This document shows, piece after piece, positions 17,673-26,631 of a stretch of 64,000 bases of DNA. Positions within the stretch are counted from its first letter, which is position 1. Each line of letters begins with the position of its first letter. Below the pieces are notes generated by a model. That model had not been told where the DNA came from. It made no database searches and saw nothing but the letters and a program-made list of their open reading frames with translations. This DNA comes from Neobacillus niacini. Its GTDB lineage: Bacteria; Bacillota; Bacilli; Bacillales; Cytobacillaceae. Made by a program: the position numbers and the translations under genes. Where the stretch lies: the NCBI RefSeq assembly GCF_030817595.1, contig NZ_JAUSZN010000001.1, positions 5,816,001 to 5,880,000 of the forward strand, written 5' to 3'.

Positions 17673-18425
17673 GTGCGTGTTGATGGTAGAGAACGACTGC
17701 AATTAAGACCCATACATATTGAAACAGGTTATTTAATGCACCCAGAAGGCTCAGTCCTAATTTCAGTGGGGAATACAAAGGTAATTTGCACAGCAAGTAT
17801 TGAGGAGAGAGTTCCACCTTTTATGCGTGGAGAAGGCAAAGGCTGGATCACCGCTGAATATTCTATGCTGCCTCGTGCAACGGAAACAAGAAACATTCGT
17901 GAATCTTCAAAAGGGAAGGTCACCGGAAGAACGATGGAGATTCAGAGGTTAATTGGACGAGCATTAAGAGCGATTGTCGACTTATCCGCGCTAGGGGAAA
18001 GAACAGTATGGATTGATTGTGATGTCATACAAGCTGATGGGGGAACAAGGACTGCCTCGATTACTGGAGCATTTGTTGCAATGGCAATTGCCCTCAATCG
18101 ACTTGGTGAAAAAAAGGGTTTTAAATTCCCCATTACTGATTACTTAGCAGCAACCAGTGTTGGAATTTTAAAAAATAATGAAACAGTGCTAGATCTAAAT
18201 TACGCAGAAGATTCTAAAGCACTTGTCGATATGAATATCGTTATGACAGGAAATGGTGAGTTTGTAGAATTACAGGGAACGGGCGAAGAATCTACATTCT
18301 CATACCAACAGCTTCAGGACCTTTTAGGTGCAGCTCAAGAAGGGCTGATGGAGCTATTTGAACATCAAAAATCTGCGTTAGGGGAAGAAATCACCTCGAA
18401 AATTGAAGCAAGACGAAAGAAATAA
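17673..18425 (+). CDS. rph: Ribonuclease PH
   Basis: Phosphorolytic 3'-5' exoribonuclease that trims tRNA precursors. The 250-residue protein has the RNase PH fold, with [23 protein letters not shown], split across residues 82-104, giving the conserved arginines, and [19 protein letters not shown] as the phosphate-binding/catalytic segment. I chose GTG at 17673, 9 bp after AAGGAGG, giving [13 protein letters not shown] like other Rph N-termini. The open frame runs back to 17634 but lacks a binding site there. It opens the rph-ysnA-ysnB cluster. Confidence 0.96.
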   Translation: MRVDGRERLQLRPIHIETGYLMHPEGSVLISVGNTKVICTASIEERVPPFMRGEGKGWITAEYSMLPRATETRNIRESSKGKVTGRTMEIQRLIGRALRAIVDLSALGERTVWIDCDVIQADGGTRTASITGAFVAMAIALNRLGEKKGFKFPITDYLAATSVGILKNNETVLDLNYAEDSKALVDMNIVMTGNGEFVELQGTGEESTFSYQQLQDLLGAAQEGLMELFEHQKSALGEEITSKIEARRKK

Positions 18426-18439
18426 GGGGATATGGAGTT

Positions 18440-19048
18440 ATGAAGGAAGTTATTATTGCAACTAAAAATCCGGGTAAAGCAAAGGAATTTGAACATATTT
18501 TTGCACCGAGAGGCATTGCAGTCCGGACACTGCTTGATTATCCTGATATAGAGGATGTAGAAGAGACCGGGACATCTTTTGAAGAAAACGCCACGTTAAA
18601 AGCAGAAGCGGTTTCCCAGCAATTAAATAAAATCGTGATTGGTGATGATTCTGGTTTAATCGTTGACGCCTTAGAAGGCAGACCAGGTATATATTCAGCA
18701 CGTTATGCTGGAGAGGAGCCTAAAAACGATCAGAAAAATCTTGAAAAAGTATTGCTTGAATTGAAAGGCGTTCCTGAAGAAGAGCGTACCGCTCGGTTTT
18801 ATTGTGCGCTTGCTGTAGCGATGCCAGGGAAAGAAACGATCACTGTAGCTGGGACATGTGAAGGTCGAATTCTCGAGGAGCAAAGGGGAACAAATGGTTT
18901 TGGTTATGACCCTGTGTTTTATGTGCCAGAGAAAGGCCGCGCGATGGCAGAACTATCCTCTGATGAAAAGAATAAAATAAGTCATCGAGCGAATGCTTTG
19001 AGAAAGCTTGAAGGTATGTTAGATTCTATTGTAGAAAGAGCGGAATAA
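18440..19048 (+). CDS. ysnA: XTP/dITP pyrophosphatase (RdgB/HAM1 family)
   Basis: Removes non-canonical purine triphosphates so they are not built into DNA or RNA. The 202-residue protein has the family motifs [11 protein letters not shown] near the N-terminus, [36 protein letters not shown] (in two parts, about residues 75-97) and [10 protein letters not shown]. It lies 14 bp after rph and 2 bp before ysnB, so the three are very probably one operon, as in B. subtilis. Confidence 0.95.
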   Translation: MKEVIIATKNPGKAKEFEHIFAPRGIAVRTLLDYPDIEDVEETGTSFEENATLKAEAVSQQLNKIVIGDDSGLIVDALEGRPGIYSARYAGEEPKNDQKNLEKVLLELKGVPEEERTARFYCALAVAMPGKETITVAGTCEGRILEEQRGTNGFGYDPVFYVPEKGRAMAELSSDEKNKISHRANALRKLEGMLDSIVERAE

Positions 19049-19050
19049 TC

Positions 19051-19569
19051 ATGAGCAAAGTTCTTGTTGTTAGTGATAGCCACGGTTTAACGAACGAGCT
19101 TGAGGTTTTAAGGGAGAGGCATCTAAACGAAGTAGATTTAATGATTCATTGTGGTGATTCTGAAATGATGCCCGACGATAAAGTGATGAATGGGTATTTG
19201 ACGGTCAAGGGAAATTGCGATTTTGGCGGCTATCCATTGGAAACTACTACCGAGATAGCTGGCCGTAAGTTTTTTGTTACTCATGGTCACAGATATTCAG
19301 TTAAGTCGTCACTAATGAACTTAAAATACAAGGCAGCGGAAGTTGGAGCAGATATTGTCTGTTTCGGACATTCCCATGTATTGGGAGCAGAAGTTATTGG
19401 GGGTACGTTGTTCTTGAATCCTGGCAGTATTCGTTTGCCAAGGGAACGTTTCGAAAAAACCTATGTGATCTTAGAATTATTAGATGAAAAAATCAAAATG
19501 TCCGTTTATGACATCAGTGGACGGGAATTAAAAGATTTAACCTTTGATTTTGCTTTGCCGAAAAAATGA
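19051..19569 (+). CDS. ysnB: Metallophosphoesterase (YfcE/MJ0936 family)
   Basis: Predicted metal-dependent phosphodiesterase; the natural substrate is not known. The 172-residue protein has the calcineurin-like motifs VVSDSHG (metal site), IHCGDSE, VKGNCD, THGHRY and CFGHSHV, which together give all expected metal ligands, followed by LNPGSIRLPR. ATG follows ysnA by 2 bp with the binding site inside ysnA. Confidence 0.94.
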   Translation: MSKVLVVSDSHGLTNELEVLRERHLNEVDLMIHCGDSEMMPDDKVMNGYLTVKGNCDFGGYPLETTTEIAGRKFFVTHGHRYSVKSSLMNLKYKAAEVGADIVCFGHSHVLGAEVIGGTLFLNPGSIRLPRERFEKTYVILELLDEKIKMSVYDISGRELKDLTFDFALPKK

Positions 19570-19602
19570 GGGAAGACTTTTTCTTCCCCCCCATTTTATT
19601 TT
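19569..19602 (+). terminator. Terminator of rph-ysnA-ysnB
   Basis: Hairpin GGGAAGA / TCTTCCC followed by a T-rich tract, starting at the ysnB stop. Confidence 0.8.
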
Positions 19603-19626
19603 ATAAAAAAAAGTTTTAAAATAGTG

Positions 19627-19655
19627 TTGACTTTAATGTATATCGATTATATAAT
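19627..19655 (+). promoter_or_regulatory. Promoter of tRNA-Arg
   Basis: TTGACT (19627-19632), a 17-bp spacer and perfect TATAAT (19650-19655), 27 bp before the tRNA. Confidence 0.9.
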
Positions 19656-19682
19656 AAATCTTGTCTTTGAAATACTTATTAC

Positions 19683-19759
19683 GTCCCAGTAGCTCAGCCG
19701 GATAGAGCATACGCCTTCTAAGCGTACGGTCGGGAGTTCGAATCTCTCCTGGGACGCCA
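19683..19759 (+). tRNA. tRNA-Arg (anticodon UCU)
   Basis: A 77-nt cloverleaf with acceptor GTCCCAG / CTGGGAC, D arm GCTC...GAGC, anticodon stem TACGC / GCGTA with loop CTTCTAA (anticodon TCT, reading AGA/AGG), T arm GGGAG-TTCGAATC-TCTCC and an encoded 3' CCA. A single-gene unit with its own promoter and terminator. Confidence 0.98.
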
Positions 19760-19782
19760 TTTAACTACATACCAATAAATAT

Positions 19783-19812
19783 TACTCACCTTCAGAAGGT
19801 GAGTTTTTTTGT
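19783..19812 (+). terminator. Terminator of tRNA-Arg
   Basis: Stem ACTCACCTTC / GAAGGTGAGT and a T run. Its right half plus T run recurs at about 20009-20036. Confidence 0.9.
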
Positions 19813-19835
19813 TTTTAAAATTCGTGTTATTTCTA

Positions 19836-19988
19836 GGGGTAAATAGTGCCGGTAAATCGGGAGCAGCAGAATTACGGAAACAATCAGGGGTAAATAGTGC
19901 CGATAAATCGGGAGCAGCAGAATTACGGTAACAATCACCGTTATATAGTGCCCATAAATCAGGATCAACACAATTAAGTTAACAATCA
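19836..19988 (+). repeat. Three 51-bp tandem repeats
   Basis: Units at 19836-19886, 19887-19937 and 19938-19988. The first two are nearly identical and share GGGGTAAATAGTGCC and GGGAGCAGCAGAATTACGG. The third is diverged but keeps the ATAGTGCC and AACAATCA landmarks. The block is flanked by a duplicated half of the tRNA terminator, which suggests the whole segment grew by duplication. No protein or RNA gene is seen. Confidence 0.85.
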
Positions 19989-20075
19989 GATGAAGTACCT
20001 AATTTCCCCCTATCAGAAGGTGAGTTTTTTTGTTTTTTATCCAATTCATGCTACACTATTTTCCATATAGAATAT

Positions 20076-20199
20076 GTCTAGCTTTAGCGCCTAGGGGCTC
20101 GAGTCGCTTCGGTCCTGCTGATGAAGTCAAAAACCAGACTTCACCAGCAGGCCCTCCGGCGCTGGTCGCCCCTGAACAAGGCGCTGAGGCTTTTCTGCA
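20076..20199 (+). repeat. Intergenic repeat family, copy A (before ysoA)
   Basis: Conserved left end GTCTAGCTTTAGCGCCTAGG and right end GTCGCCCCTGAACAAGGCG flank an inner stem CTGCTG-atGAAGTC / GACTTC-acCAGCAG. The outer arms CGCCT/AGGCG and GGGGC/GCCCC can pair. Ends 16 bp before the ysoA start, so it probably forms part of that leader. Confidence 0.85.
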
Positions 20200-20215
20200 G
20201 AGGACGGTACAAAGT

Positions 20216-21241
20216 ATGAAAAAACGGGAACGAGCGAAACGGAAAGATAATATAATATTCCTTCCCGGACTCGAAAAGAGATTGACGGATAAGGGTCTTG
20301 AGAGCCTTCAAAACAAGAGATACCAAGAAGCTATTACTTTGCTCGAGGAAGCGAAGGCTCATGACCCAGAAAATAGTGACATATTAATAGGACTCGTGCT
20401 CGCATACTTTGAAGCAGGAGCCTATATAAAAGCGAAAGACTTAGCGAATGAAATGCTATTAAAGGGCATCGGGGAGTATTTTCATATGGTCGATTTGTAT
20501 CTGACCATCTTAATACAACTGCATGAATATCAGGAAATTGTTTCAACGATTGAAGCCCTGTTTGACGAAAAAGAAATCCCACCGGACAGGCATGATCATT
20601 TCCTCACCATCCTCCAATTTAGTAAACGGATGGCTGACAATAGTCAGCAGGAACCGATGGAAGAAGCAAAAGAAGAGACCCATCTGAAAGAGCTCAAACT
20701 ATCTTCACTAAAAAATTTAAATGAGCAAATGCTTGCTATATCGAGTTTGGCGGAGAAAAATATTCGTCCATATATGGATGAAATCAAAGAATACCTCAAC
20801 TCAGAATCTGGTCACCCTTTCTTGAAAACTATGCTCCTGACCCTATTAAAAGAGCAGGAATATGATAAGAAAATAGAGGTTAAGAAATTTAATGAGGACT
20901 TAAGCCTTATCCCCACAGAACTTCCAGACGTTCAAACACAGCCGAGAATGAAGGAAATAGAAAAGATACTAGAGGCAAAATTAGAAAATAGTGACCCGGT
21001 TCTATTTGAAAATATGAAAGGAATGGTAGAAAGGATTTTCTTTATAAGTTATCCTTTTGTGCTCAAGCCTGAAGCTGCGAGAGCCTGGGCTGCTGCTTTT
21101 CACTTGTTAGTTCTTGACTACCTAGGCGGAGAACCGGATGTCGATGATATTTCAGATGAATACGAGATTTCTACTGAAAAGATAGAGCAGGCACTCGCGA
21201 AAATAAGAGAATTAGAAGAAATTTCTTATCCCAATATATAG
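20216..21241 (+). CDS. ysoA: Tetratricopeptide-repeat protein YsoA
   Basis: Function unknown; TPR proteins usually mediate protein contacts. The 341-residue protein has TPR-like helices in its first 110 residues (LQNKRYQEAITLLEEAKAHD, then ILIGLVLAYFEAGAYIKAKDLA), an acidic middle and a C-terminal domain ending in DVDDISDEYEISTEKIEQAL, a helix-turn-helix-like pattern. Same position and similar length as B. subtilis YsoA, between ysnB and tig. I chose ATG 20216. The frame is open back to 20030, but that part is a DNA repeat. The binding site GAGGA at about 20200 is weak. Confidence 0.85.
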   Translation: MKKRERAKRKDNIIFLPGLEKRLTDKGLESLQNKRYQEAITLLEEAKAHDPENSDILIGLVLAYFEAGAYIKAKDLANEMLLKGIGEYFHMVDLYLTILIQLHEYQEIVSTIEALFDEKEIPPDRHDHFLTILQFSKRMADNSQQEPMEEAKEETHLKELKLSSLKNLNEQMLAISSLAEKNIRPYMDEIKEYLNSESGHPFLKTMLLTLLKEQEYDKKIEVKKFNEDLSLIPTELPDVQTQPRMKEIEKILEAKLENSDPVLFENMKGMVERIFFISYPFVLKPEAARAWAAAFHLLVLDYLGGEPDVDDISDEYEISTEKIEQALAKIRELEEISYPNI

Positions 21242-21250
21242 GTAACTCTG

Positions 21251-21278
21251 TTGAAAGAAAAAAATCCTGTGTTATAAT
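21251..21278 (+). promoter_or_regulatory. Promoter of tig
   Basis: TTGAAA (21251-21256), a 16-bp spacer and perfect TATAAT (21273-21278), with a leader of about 105 nt. Confidence 0.8.
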
Positions 21279-21390
21279 GTAAGGGTTGCATTGTGTAAAA
21301 ACTATCTTTTACATAAAAAAAGAGGGTAATTCATTATCCTGACAAATTCGTTACGAATGAAATGATAATAGATTGTTGGAGGGAAATAGT

Positions 21391-22668
21391 ATGACAGTAA
21401 AATGGGAAAAGCTTGAAGGAAACACTGGTGTCCTTACTGTTGAAGTAAGTGCTGAAAAAGTAAATGAAGGCTTAACTGCAGCTTTTAATAAAGTTGTTAA
21501 GACAGTAAATGTACCTGGCTTCCGTAAAGGAAAAATGCCACGTCCAATGTTCGAAAAGCGCTTTGGCGTAGAATCTCTTTACCAAGATGCATTAGATATT
21601 CTTCTACCAGAAGCATACGGAAATGCAATTGACGAAGCAGGAATCGAACCAATCGACCGTCCTGATATCGACATCGAACAAATGGAAAAAGGTAAAGAAC
21701 TTATCTTCAAAGCGACTGTACAAGTTAAGCCTGAAGTAACATTAGGCGAGTACAAAGGTTTAGAAGTAGAAGAGTTCGACACAACTGTAACTGACGAGGA
21801 TGTAGCAAAAGAATTAGAAACTCTTCAAAACCGTCAAGCTGAGCTTGTGGTAAAAGAAGAAGGTACTGCTGAACTTGGTGATACTGTTGTTCTTGACTTT
21901 GAAGGTTTCGTTGATGGTGAAGCATTTGAAGGCGGAAAAGCTGAAAATCATTCACTTGAATTAGGTTCTGGCTCATTCATTCCAGGATTTGAAGAGCAGT
22001 TAGTAGGAGTAGCTACTGGCGAATCTAAAGACGTTGAAGTAACTTTCCCTGAAGAATACCATGCAGCTGAACTTGCTGGTAAGCCAGCAGTGTTCAAAGT
22101 AACAGTTCATGAAATTAAAGGTAAAGAACTTCCTGCATTAGATGACGAGTTTGCAAAAGATGTTGATGATGAAGTTGAAACATTAGATGCATTAAAAGAA
22201 AAAATCAGAACTCGCTTAGAAGACAGCAAGAAGCACGAAGCTGAACATCACCTACGTGATTCTTTAGTTGAAAAAGCGGCTGAAAATGCACAAGTTGAAA
22301 TTCCAGAAGTTATGGTAACAAACGAAGTAAACCGTATGCTTCAAGAATTCGAGCAACGTTTACAAATGCAAGGTATGAACCTTGAGCTTTACTTCCAATT
22401 CTCAGGTCAAGATGAAAATGCTTTACGTGAGCAAATGAAAGAAGAAGCAGTAAACCGTGTTCGCGTTGCGTTAACGCTTGAAGCAATCGCAAAATCTGAA
22501 AACATTGAAGCTACTGACGAAGATGTAAATGCTGAGCTTGAAAAAATGGCTGGTATGTACAATATGACTGTTGATAACATTAAGGCAGCACTTGGCGGCG
22601 TTGATGGTATCAAAGGTGATCTTCAAAAGCAAAAAGCGGTTGAATTCTTAATCGAAAATAAAAAATAA
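21391..22668 (+). CDS. tig: Trigger factor
   Basis: Ribosome-bound chaperone with prolyl isomerase activity that meets nascent chains. The 425-residue protein has the N-terminal ribosome-binding domain with the signature GFRKGKMPR (about residues 44-52; family GFRxGKxP), a central FKBP-type isomerase domain (about 150-245, [20 protein letters not shown] in part) and a C-terminal helical cradle. I chose ATG 21391 behind GGAGGG, giving [11 protein letters not shown] and the B. subtilis length. Followed by clpX, as usual in this family. Confidence 0.98.
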   Translation: MTVKWEKLEGNTGVLTVEVSAEKVNEGLTAAFNKVVKTVNVPGFRKGKMPRPMFEKRFGVESLYQDALDILLPEAYGNAIDEAGIEPIDRPDIDIEQMEKGKELIFKATVQVKPEVTLGEYKGLEVEEFDTTVTDEDVAKELETLQNRQAELVVKEEGTAELGDTVVLDFEGFVDGEAFEGGKAENHSLELGSGSFIPGFEEQLVGVATGESKDVEVTFPEEYHAAELAGKPAVFKVTVHEIKGKELPALDDEFAKDVDDEVETLDALKEKIRTRLEDSKKHEAEHHLRDSLVEKAAENAQVEIPEVMVTNEVNRMLQEFEQRLQMQGMNLELYFQFSGQDENALREQMKEEAVNRVRVALTLEAIAKSENIEATDEDVNAELEKMAGMYNMTVDNIKAALGGVDGIKGDLQKQKAVEFLIENKK

Positions 22669-22682
22669 TAAGTATTGTTAAA

Positions 22683-22713
22683 ACATGGCACGAGTTTATC
22701 GTGCCTGTTTTTA
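22683..22713 (+). terminator. Terminator of tig
   Basis: Stem GGCACGA / TCGTGCC with GTTTA loop, extended by ACA/TGT, and a T run. Confidence 0.9.
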
Positions 22714-22762
22714 TACAATTTTTCAATTACATATTATAATAAGTACAGGGAAACCTTTTTAA

Positions 22763-22886
22763 TGTCGAGCTACAGCGCCTAGGGGCTCGGGGTCATAAGC
22801 CAATCCGTCAAAAAGGTTAAAAAGCAACCTTTCTGCCGGCTCGTCTTATGCCTGTCGCCCCTGGACAAGGCGCTTCCGCTTTTCTA
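22763..22886 (+). repeat. Intergenic repeat family, copy B (tig-clpX)
   Basis: Same ends as copy A (GTCGAGCTACAGCGCCTAGG and GTCGCCCCTGGACAAGGCG), but a different interior that still pairs: CATAAG / CTTATG and AAAGGTT / AACCTTT. Confidence 0.87.
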
Positions 22887-23211
22887 ACAACAAGCAGGCA
22901 GGAACATAATGCAAATGCATGCAGGAAAAACAGTTTTACATAGCGAATTAAGTAAAACCGGCATTATCAAAGATTTAATTTGATGAAAAATGGTTATGCT
23001 TAATGGGTACATAGGAATCATTTAAAGTGCAGCTAACAAAAATCCGCTTTCAGAAAAACATAGTTGAAGAAGGCTTTTTATTACCAGTCCGCTGGGTCCA
23101 TGTGTTACAATGCAATACATACCGCTGAATCGTATCGAAAAAGAAACGGATTTTTGTTTGTGTTACGCAACTTTAAATAGTGTTATAACACGTTTTCAAG
23201 GGGTGAAAGAA
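22887..23211 (+). other. clpX upstream region
   Basis: No conserved gene. It contains a short 24-codon open frame (22909-22983) behind AGGA, a TACAAT -10-like site at 23106-23111 without a good -35, and a perfect palindrome GTGTTATAACAC at 23180-23191, 20 bp before clpX. Confidence 0.4.
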
Positions 23212-24474
23212 TTGTTTAAATTTAATGATGAAAAAGGCCAATTAAAGTGTTCCTTCTGTGGGAAGACACAAGACCAAGTACGTAAATTGGTAGCCGGACC
23301 AGGTGTTTATATATGTGACGAGTGTATCGAGCTTTGCACAGAAATCGTTGAAGAAGAGCTAGGAACAGAAGAAGAAGTAGAATTCAAAGACGTTCCAAAG
23401 CCGAGAGAAATCTGTGAAATTCTTGATGAGTACGTCATTGGTCAAGATCAAGCTAAAAAATCGCTATCGGTTGCAGTTTACAATCATTACAAGCGTATCA
23501 ATTCTAACAGTAAGATTGATGATGTTGAACTTTCTAAGAGCAACATCGCTATGATTGGACCAACTGGAAGTGGTAAAACTTTATTAGCTCAGACATTAGC
23601 GCGCATTCTAAATGTTCCATTTGCAATCGCTGATGCCACTTCTCTAACTGAAGCTGGTTATGTTGGGGAAGACGTAGAAAATATTCTGTTAAAATTGATT
23701 CAAGCCGCTGATTACGATGTGGAAAAAGCTGAAAAGGGTATTATTTATATTGACGAAATTGATAAAATTGCCCGTAAATCAGAAAATCCTTCGATCACAC
23801 GAGATGTATCTGGTGAAGGTGTACAGCAAGCATTATTAAAAATTCTAGAAGGTACGGTTGCGAGCGTTCCCCCACAAGGCGGACGTAAACATCCACACCA
23901 AGAATTCATTCAAATCGATACAACAAATATTTTATTTATTTGCGGTGGTGCGTTTGATGGTATCGAACCAATCATTAAGCGCCGCTTAGGTCAAAAAGTT
24001 ATTGGTTTTGGCTCTGATGTTAAACAACAACAGGAAATTACACAGAAAGAACTTCTTTCAAAAGTATTACCTGAGGACTTACTCCGCTTCGGTTTAATTC
24101 CTGAATTTATTGGTCGTCTGCCTGTTATTGCAAGTCTTGAGCAGCTAGATGAGTCAGCATTAATTGAAATCTTAACGAAGCCTAAGAATGCGTTAGTTAA
24201 GCAATATCAAAAAATGCTTGAAATCGATGAAGTAGAATTGGAATTCGAGGAAGGCGCACTTAGTGAGATCGCGAAGAAAGCGATTGAACGTAAAACAGGC
24301 GCACGTGGATTACGTTCTATTATTGAAGGAATCATGCTTGATGTCATGTTTGACCTTCCTTCTCGTGATGATATTCAGAAATGTATCATTACAAAAGAAA
24401 CAGTTATCGACAATAGTGTTCCGAAACTTGTCTTAGAAGACGGAACCGTTGTAGCAGAAGAAAAATCTGCTTAA
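23212..24474 (+). CDS. clpX: ATP-dependent Clp protease ATP-binding subunit ClpX
   Basis: AAA+ unfoldase that feeds substrates to ClpP. The 420-residue protein has the N-terminal zinc domain (Cys13, Cys16, Cys35, Cys38), Walker A GPTGSGKT (116-123), Walker B IIYIDEID, the pore-loop GYVG, and the ClpP-contact IGF loop (VIGFGSD). I chose TTG at 23212 with GGGGTGA upstream, giving [13 protein letters not shown] and the B. subtilis length (420). An in-frame GTG at 23203 is possible but is too close to the binding site. Confidence 0.96.
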   Translation: MFKFNDEKGQLKCSFCGKTQDQVRKLVAGPGVYICDECIELCTEIVEEELGTEEEVEFKDVPKPREICEILDEYVIGQDQAKKSLSVAVYNHYKRINSNSKIDDVELSKSNIAMIGPTGSGKTLLAQTLARILNVPFAIADATSLTEAGYVGEDVENILLKLIQAADYDVEKAEKGIIYIDEIDKIARKSENPSITRDVSGEGVQQALLKILEGTVASVPPQGGRKHPHQEFIQIDTTNILFICGGAFDGIEPIIKRRLGQKVIGFGSDVKQQQEITQKELLSKVLPEDLLRFGLIPEFIGRLPVIASLEQLDESALIEILTKPKNALVKQYQKMLEIDEVELEFEEGALSEIAKKAIERKTGARGLRSIIEGIMLDVMFDLPSRDDIQKCIITKETVIDNSVPKLVLEDGTVVAEEKSA

Positions 24475-24490
24475 TCATAGCTACTAAGAG

Positions 24491-24520
24491 GACCCAGTTA
24501 AATTACTGGGTTCTTTTTTT
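24491..24520 (+). terminator. Terminator of clpX
   Basis: Stem ACCCAGT / ACTGGGT followed by a T run. Confidence 0.9.
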
Positions 24521-24634
24521 GCGGATTATACATTCCAACAAAAACAGTTTCTTACAATTTGTGGTTTATTCCCTCTCTATGCAGGAAATACTTATAAATA
24601 ACTACTTAAGTTTACTGTAGCAGGAGGGAAAATT

Positions 24635-26302
24635 ATGAGTTGGACGGGGATTGCCTTATTTGTACAGCTGTTTTTCGGAATTATCATTGGGCTGTATTTT
24701 TGGAATTTGCTAAGGAACCAACGGACACAAAAGGTTTCCATTGATCGGGAATCCCGTAAGGAAATGGAACAGCTTCGAAAGATGAGATCCATATCATTAA
24801 CAGAACCATTAGCTGAAAAAGTACGTCCGACTAGCTTCCAGGATATTGTTGGACAAGAAGACGGTATAAAGTCATTAAAAGCAGCATTATGTGGACCAAA
24901 TCCTCAGCATGTCATTATTTATGGACCACCAGGGGTAGGAAAGACAGCTGCTGCTCGATTAGTTTTAGAAGAAGCGAAAAAAAATCAAAAATCTCCATTT
25001 AAACAAAACTCTGTCTTCATTGAATTAGATGCAACAACTGCTCGGTTTGATGAAAGAGGCATTGCTGATCCACTAATTGGTTCGGTTCACGATCCGATTT
25101 ATCAAGGTGCGGGAGCAATGGGACAAGCGGGGATACCTCAGCCGAAGCAAGGCGCAGTTACCAATGCGCATGGCGGTGTTTTATTTATTGATGAGATCGG
25201 CGAGCTGCACCCGATTCAAATGAACAAGCTTTTAAAGGTTCTTGAAGACCGAAAAGTATTTCTTGAAAGTGCCTATTATCATGAAGAAAATAATCAGATT
25301 CCTACACATATCCATGATATTTTTAAGAACGGTCTGCCGGCAGACTTTCGCTTAATCGGTGCCACAACTAGAACGCCAAGTGAAATACCACCTGCCATCC
25401 GTTCACGCTGTATGGAAGTTTTTTTCAGAGACTTAACGCAAGAAGAAATTATTCAAGTCGGGAAAAAAGCAGCTGAAAAAGTAAAACTAGACATTAGTGA
25501 AGCCGGATTGGATATTTTATCTACATATGCGAGAAATGGGCGCGAAGCGGTAAATATGATTCAAATTTCTGCAGGGCTGGCGATTACCGATGAGCGCAAT
25601 TTTATAAAAGACGAAGATTTAGAATGGGTGGCTCATTCTAGTCAATTATCACCAAGAATGGAAAGAAAGATTAATGATGATTCTCGAGTGGGTCTCGTAA
25701 ATGGACTAGCCGTTTATGGTCCAAATACAGGGGCATTGCTGGAAATAGAAGTAACGGTCATCCCTGCCAAAGATAAGGGAACCATTAACATTACCGGGAT
25801 TGTCGATGAAGAAAGCATTGGCGGACAAGGGAAATCCATCCGCAGGAAAAGTATGGCACGTGGTTCGATTGAAAATGTTATTACCGTTCTACGGTCAATG
25901 GGTGTGCCAGCCGGCGATTTTGATATTCATGTGAATTTCCCAGGCGGTGTTCCAATCGATGGTCCATCTGCAGGAATTGCAATGGCAACCGGGATTTATT
26001 CGGCTATTTACAAAGTTCCGATAGATAACAAGGTAGCGATGACAGGAGAAATAAGCATTCATGGAAACGTGAAGCCAATCGGCGGCGTATACCCTAAGGT
26101 GAAGGCAGCTCAGAAAGCTGGTGCCACCACCGTTATCATCCCTGAAGAAAATATGCAATCGATATTAAATGAAATTAAGGGAATCCGGATTGTTCCGGTT
26201 ACCCATTTAAGTGAGGTTTTTGACATCGCGCTCGTCAATAACCTCGCCCAAAATCAAGTCATTCCGGCTTCTGTCGAGCTTTCTAAAAAAGAATCCATTT
26301 AA
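24635..26302 (+). CDS. lonB: Lon-like protease LonB
   Basis: Membrane-tethered AAA+ protease, forespore-associated in B. subtilis. The 555-residue protein has an N-terminal membrane segment (about residues 5-24), an ATPase domain with Walker A GPPGVGKT and Walker B VLFIDEIGE, and a C-terminal Lon protease domain with the Ser-Lys dyad: Ser445 in DGPSAG and Lys488 in VYPKVKAA. It lacks the large Lon N-domain. AGGAGGG precedes the ATG. It lies between clpX and lonA, as in B. subtilis. Confidence 0.96.
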   Translation: MSWTGIALFVQLFFGIIIGLYFWNLLRNQRTQKVSIDRESRKEMEQLRKMRSISLTEPLAEKVRPTSFQDIVGQEDGIKSLKAALCGPNPQHVIIYGPPGVGKTAAARLVLEEAKKNQKSPFKQNSVFIELDATTARFDERGIADPLIGSVHDPIYQGAGAMGQAGIPQPKQGAVTNAHGGVLFIDEIGELHPIQMNKLLKVLEDRKVFLESAYYHEENNQIPTHIHDIFKNGLPADFRLIGATTRTPSEIPPAIRSRCMEVFFRDLTQEEIIQVGKKAAEKVKLDISEAGLDILSTYARNGREAVNMIQISAGLAITDERNFIKDEDLEWVAHSSQLSPRMERKINDDSRVGLVNGLAVYGPNTGALLEIEVTVIPAKDKGTINITGIVDEESIGGQGKSIRRKSMARGSIENVITVLRSMGVPAGDFDIHVNFPGGVPIDGPSAGIAMATGIYSAIYKVPIDNKVAMTGEISIHGNVKPIGGVYPKVKAAQKAGATTVIIPEENMQSILNEIKGIRIVPVTHLSEVFDIALVNNLAQNQVIPASVELSKKESI

Positions 26303-26307
26303 CCATT

Positions 26308-26340
26308 ACACTTCGGTTGTAAAAACCGAAGTGTTTTTTA
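26308..26340 (+). terminator. Terminator of lonB
   Basis: Perfect 11-bp stem ACACTTCGGTT / AACCGAAGTGT and a T run. Confidence 0.93.
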
Positions 26341-26410
26341 TGAAAGAAATGGTGCTAGTTTGGGAAAATTAAAATATATATTGACAAGCAGATATTGTGG
26401 CTTTCTTAAC

Positions 26411-26521
26411 TAGCTGTGGCTCCTAGGGGCTCGATGGCAAATAACCTTCCCCCAAAAAGTCAAAAAGCGACTTTTAGGATGAAGAACATTTGCCTAGTCG
26501 CCCCTGGGCAGTCGCCTCGCT
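26411..26521 (+). repeat. Intergenic repeat family, copy C (lonB-lonA)
   Basis: Left end TAGCTGTGGCTCCTAGGGGC and right end GTCGCCCCTGGGCAGTCGCC resemble copies A and B with changes. The interior pairs as GGCAAAT / ATTTGCC, CTTC / GAAG and AAAAGTC / GACTTTT. It fills most of the 329-bp lonB-lonA gap. Confidence 0.82.
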
Positions 26522-26631
26522 GTTAATTGTATTATTAGACACATATTTGCAAATGAGATAGAATTGTACAAAGACGATTTCTGCTTTTATGAGCAAGAAA
26601 GATTGATTGATGCATGTGGAGGTGCAATTTA

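Noticed and set aside
20030..20215. N-terminal extension of YsoA
   Set aside because: The open frame runs through the intergenic repeat; the family start fits 20216.
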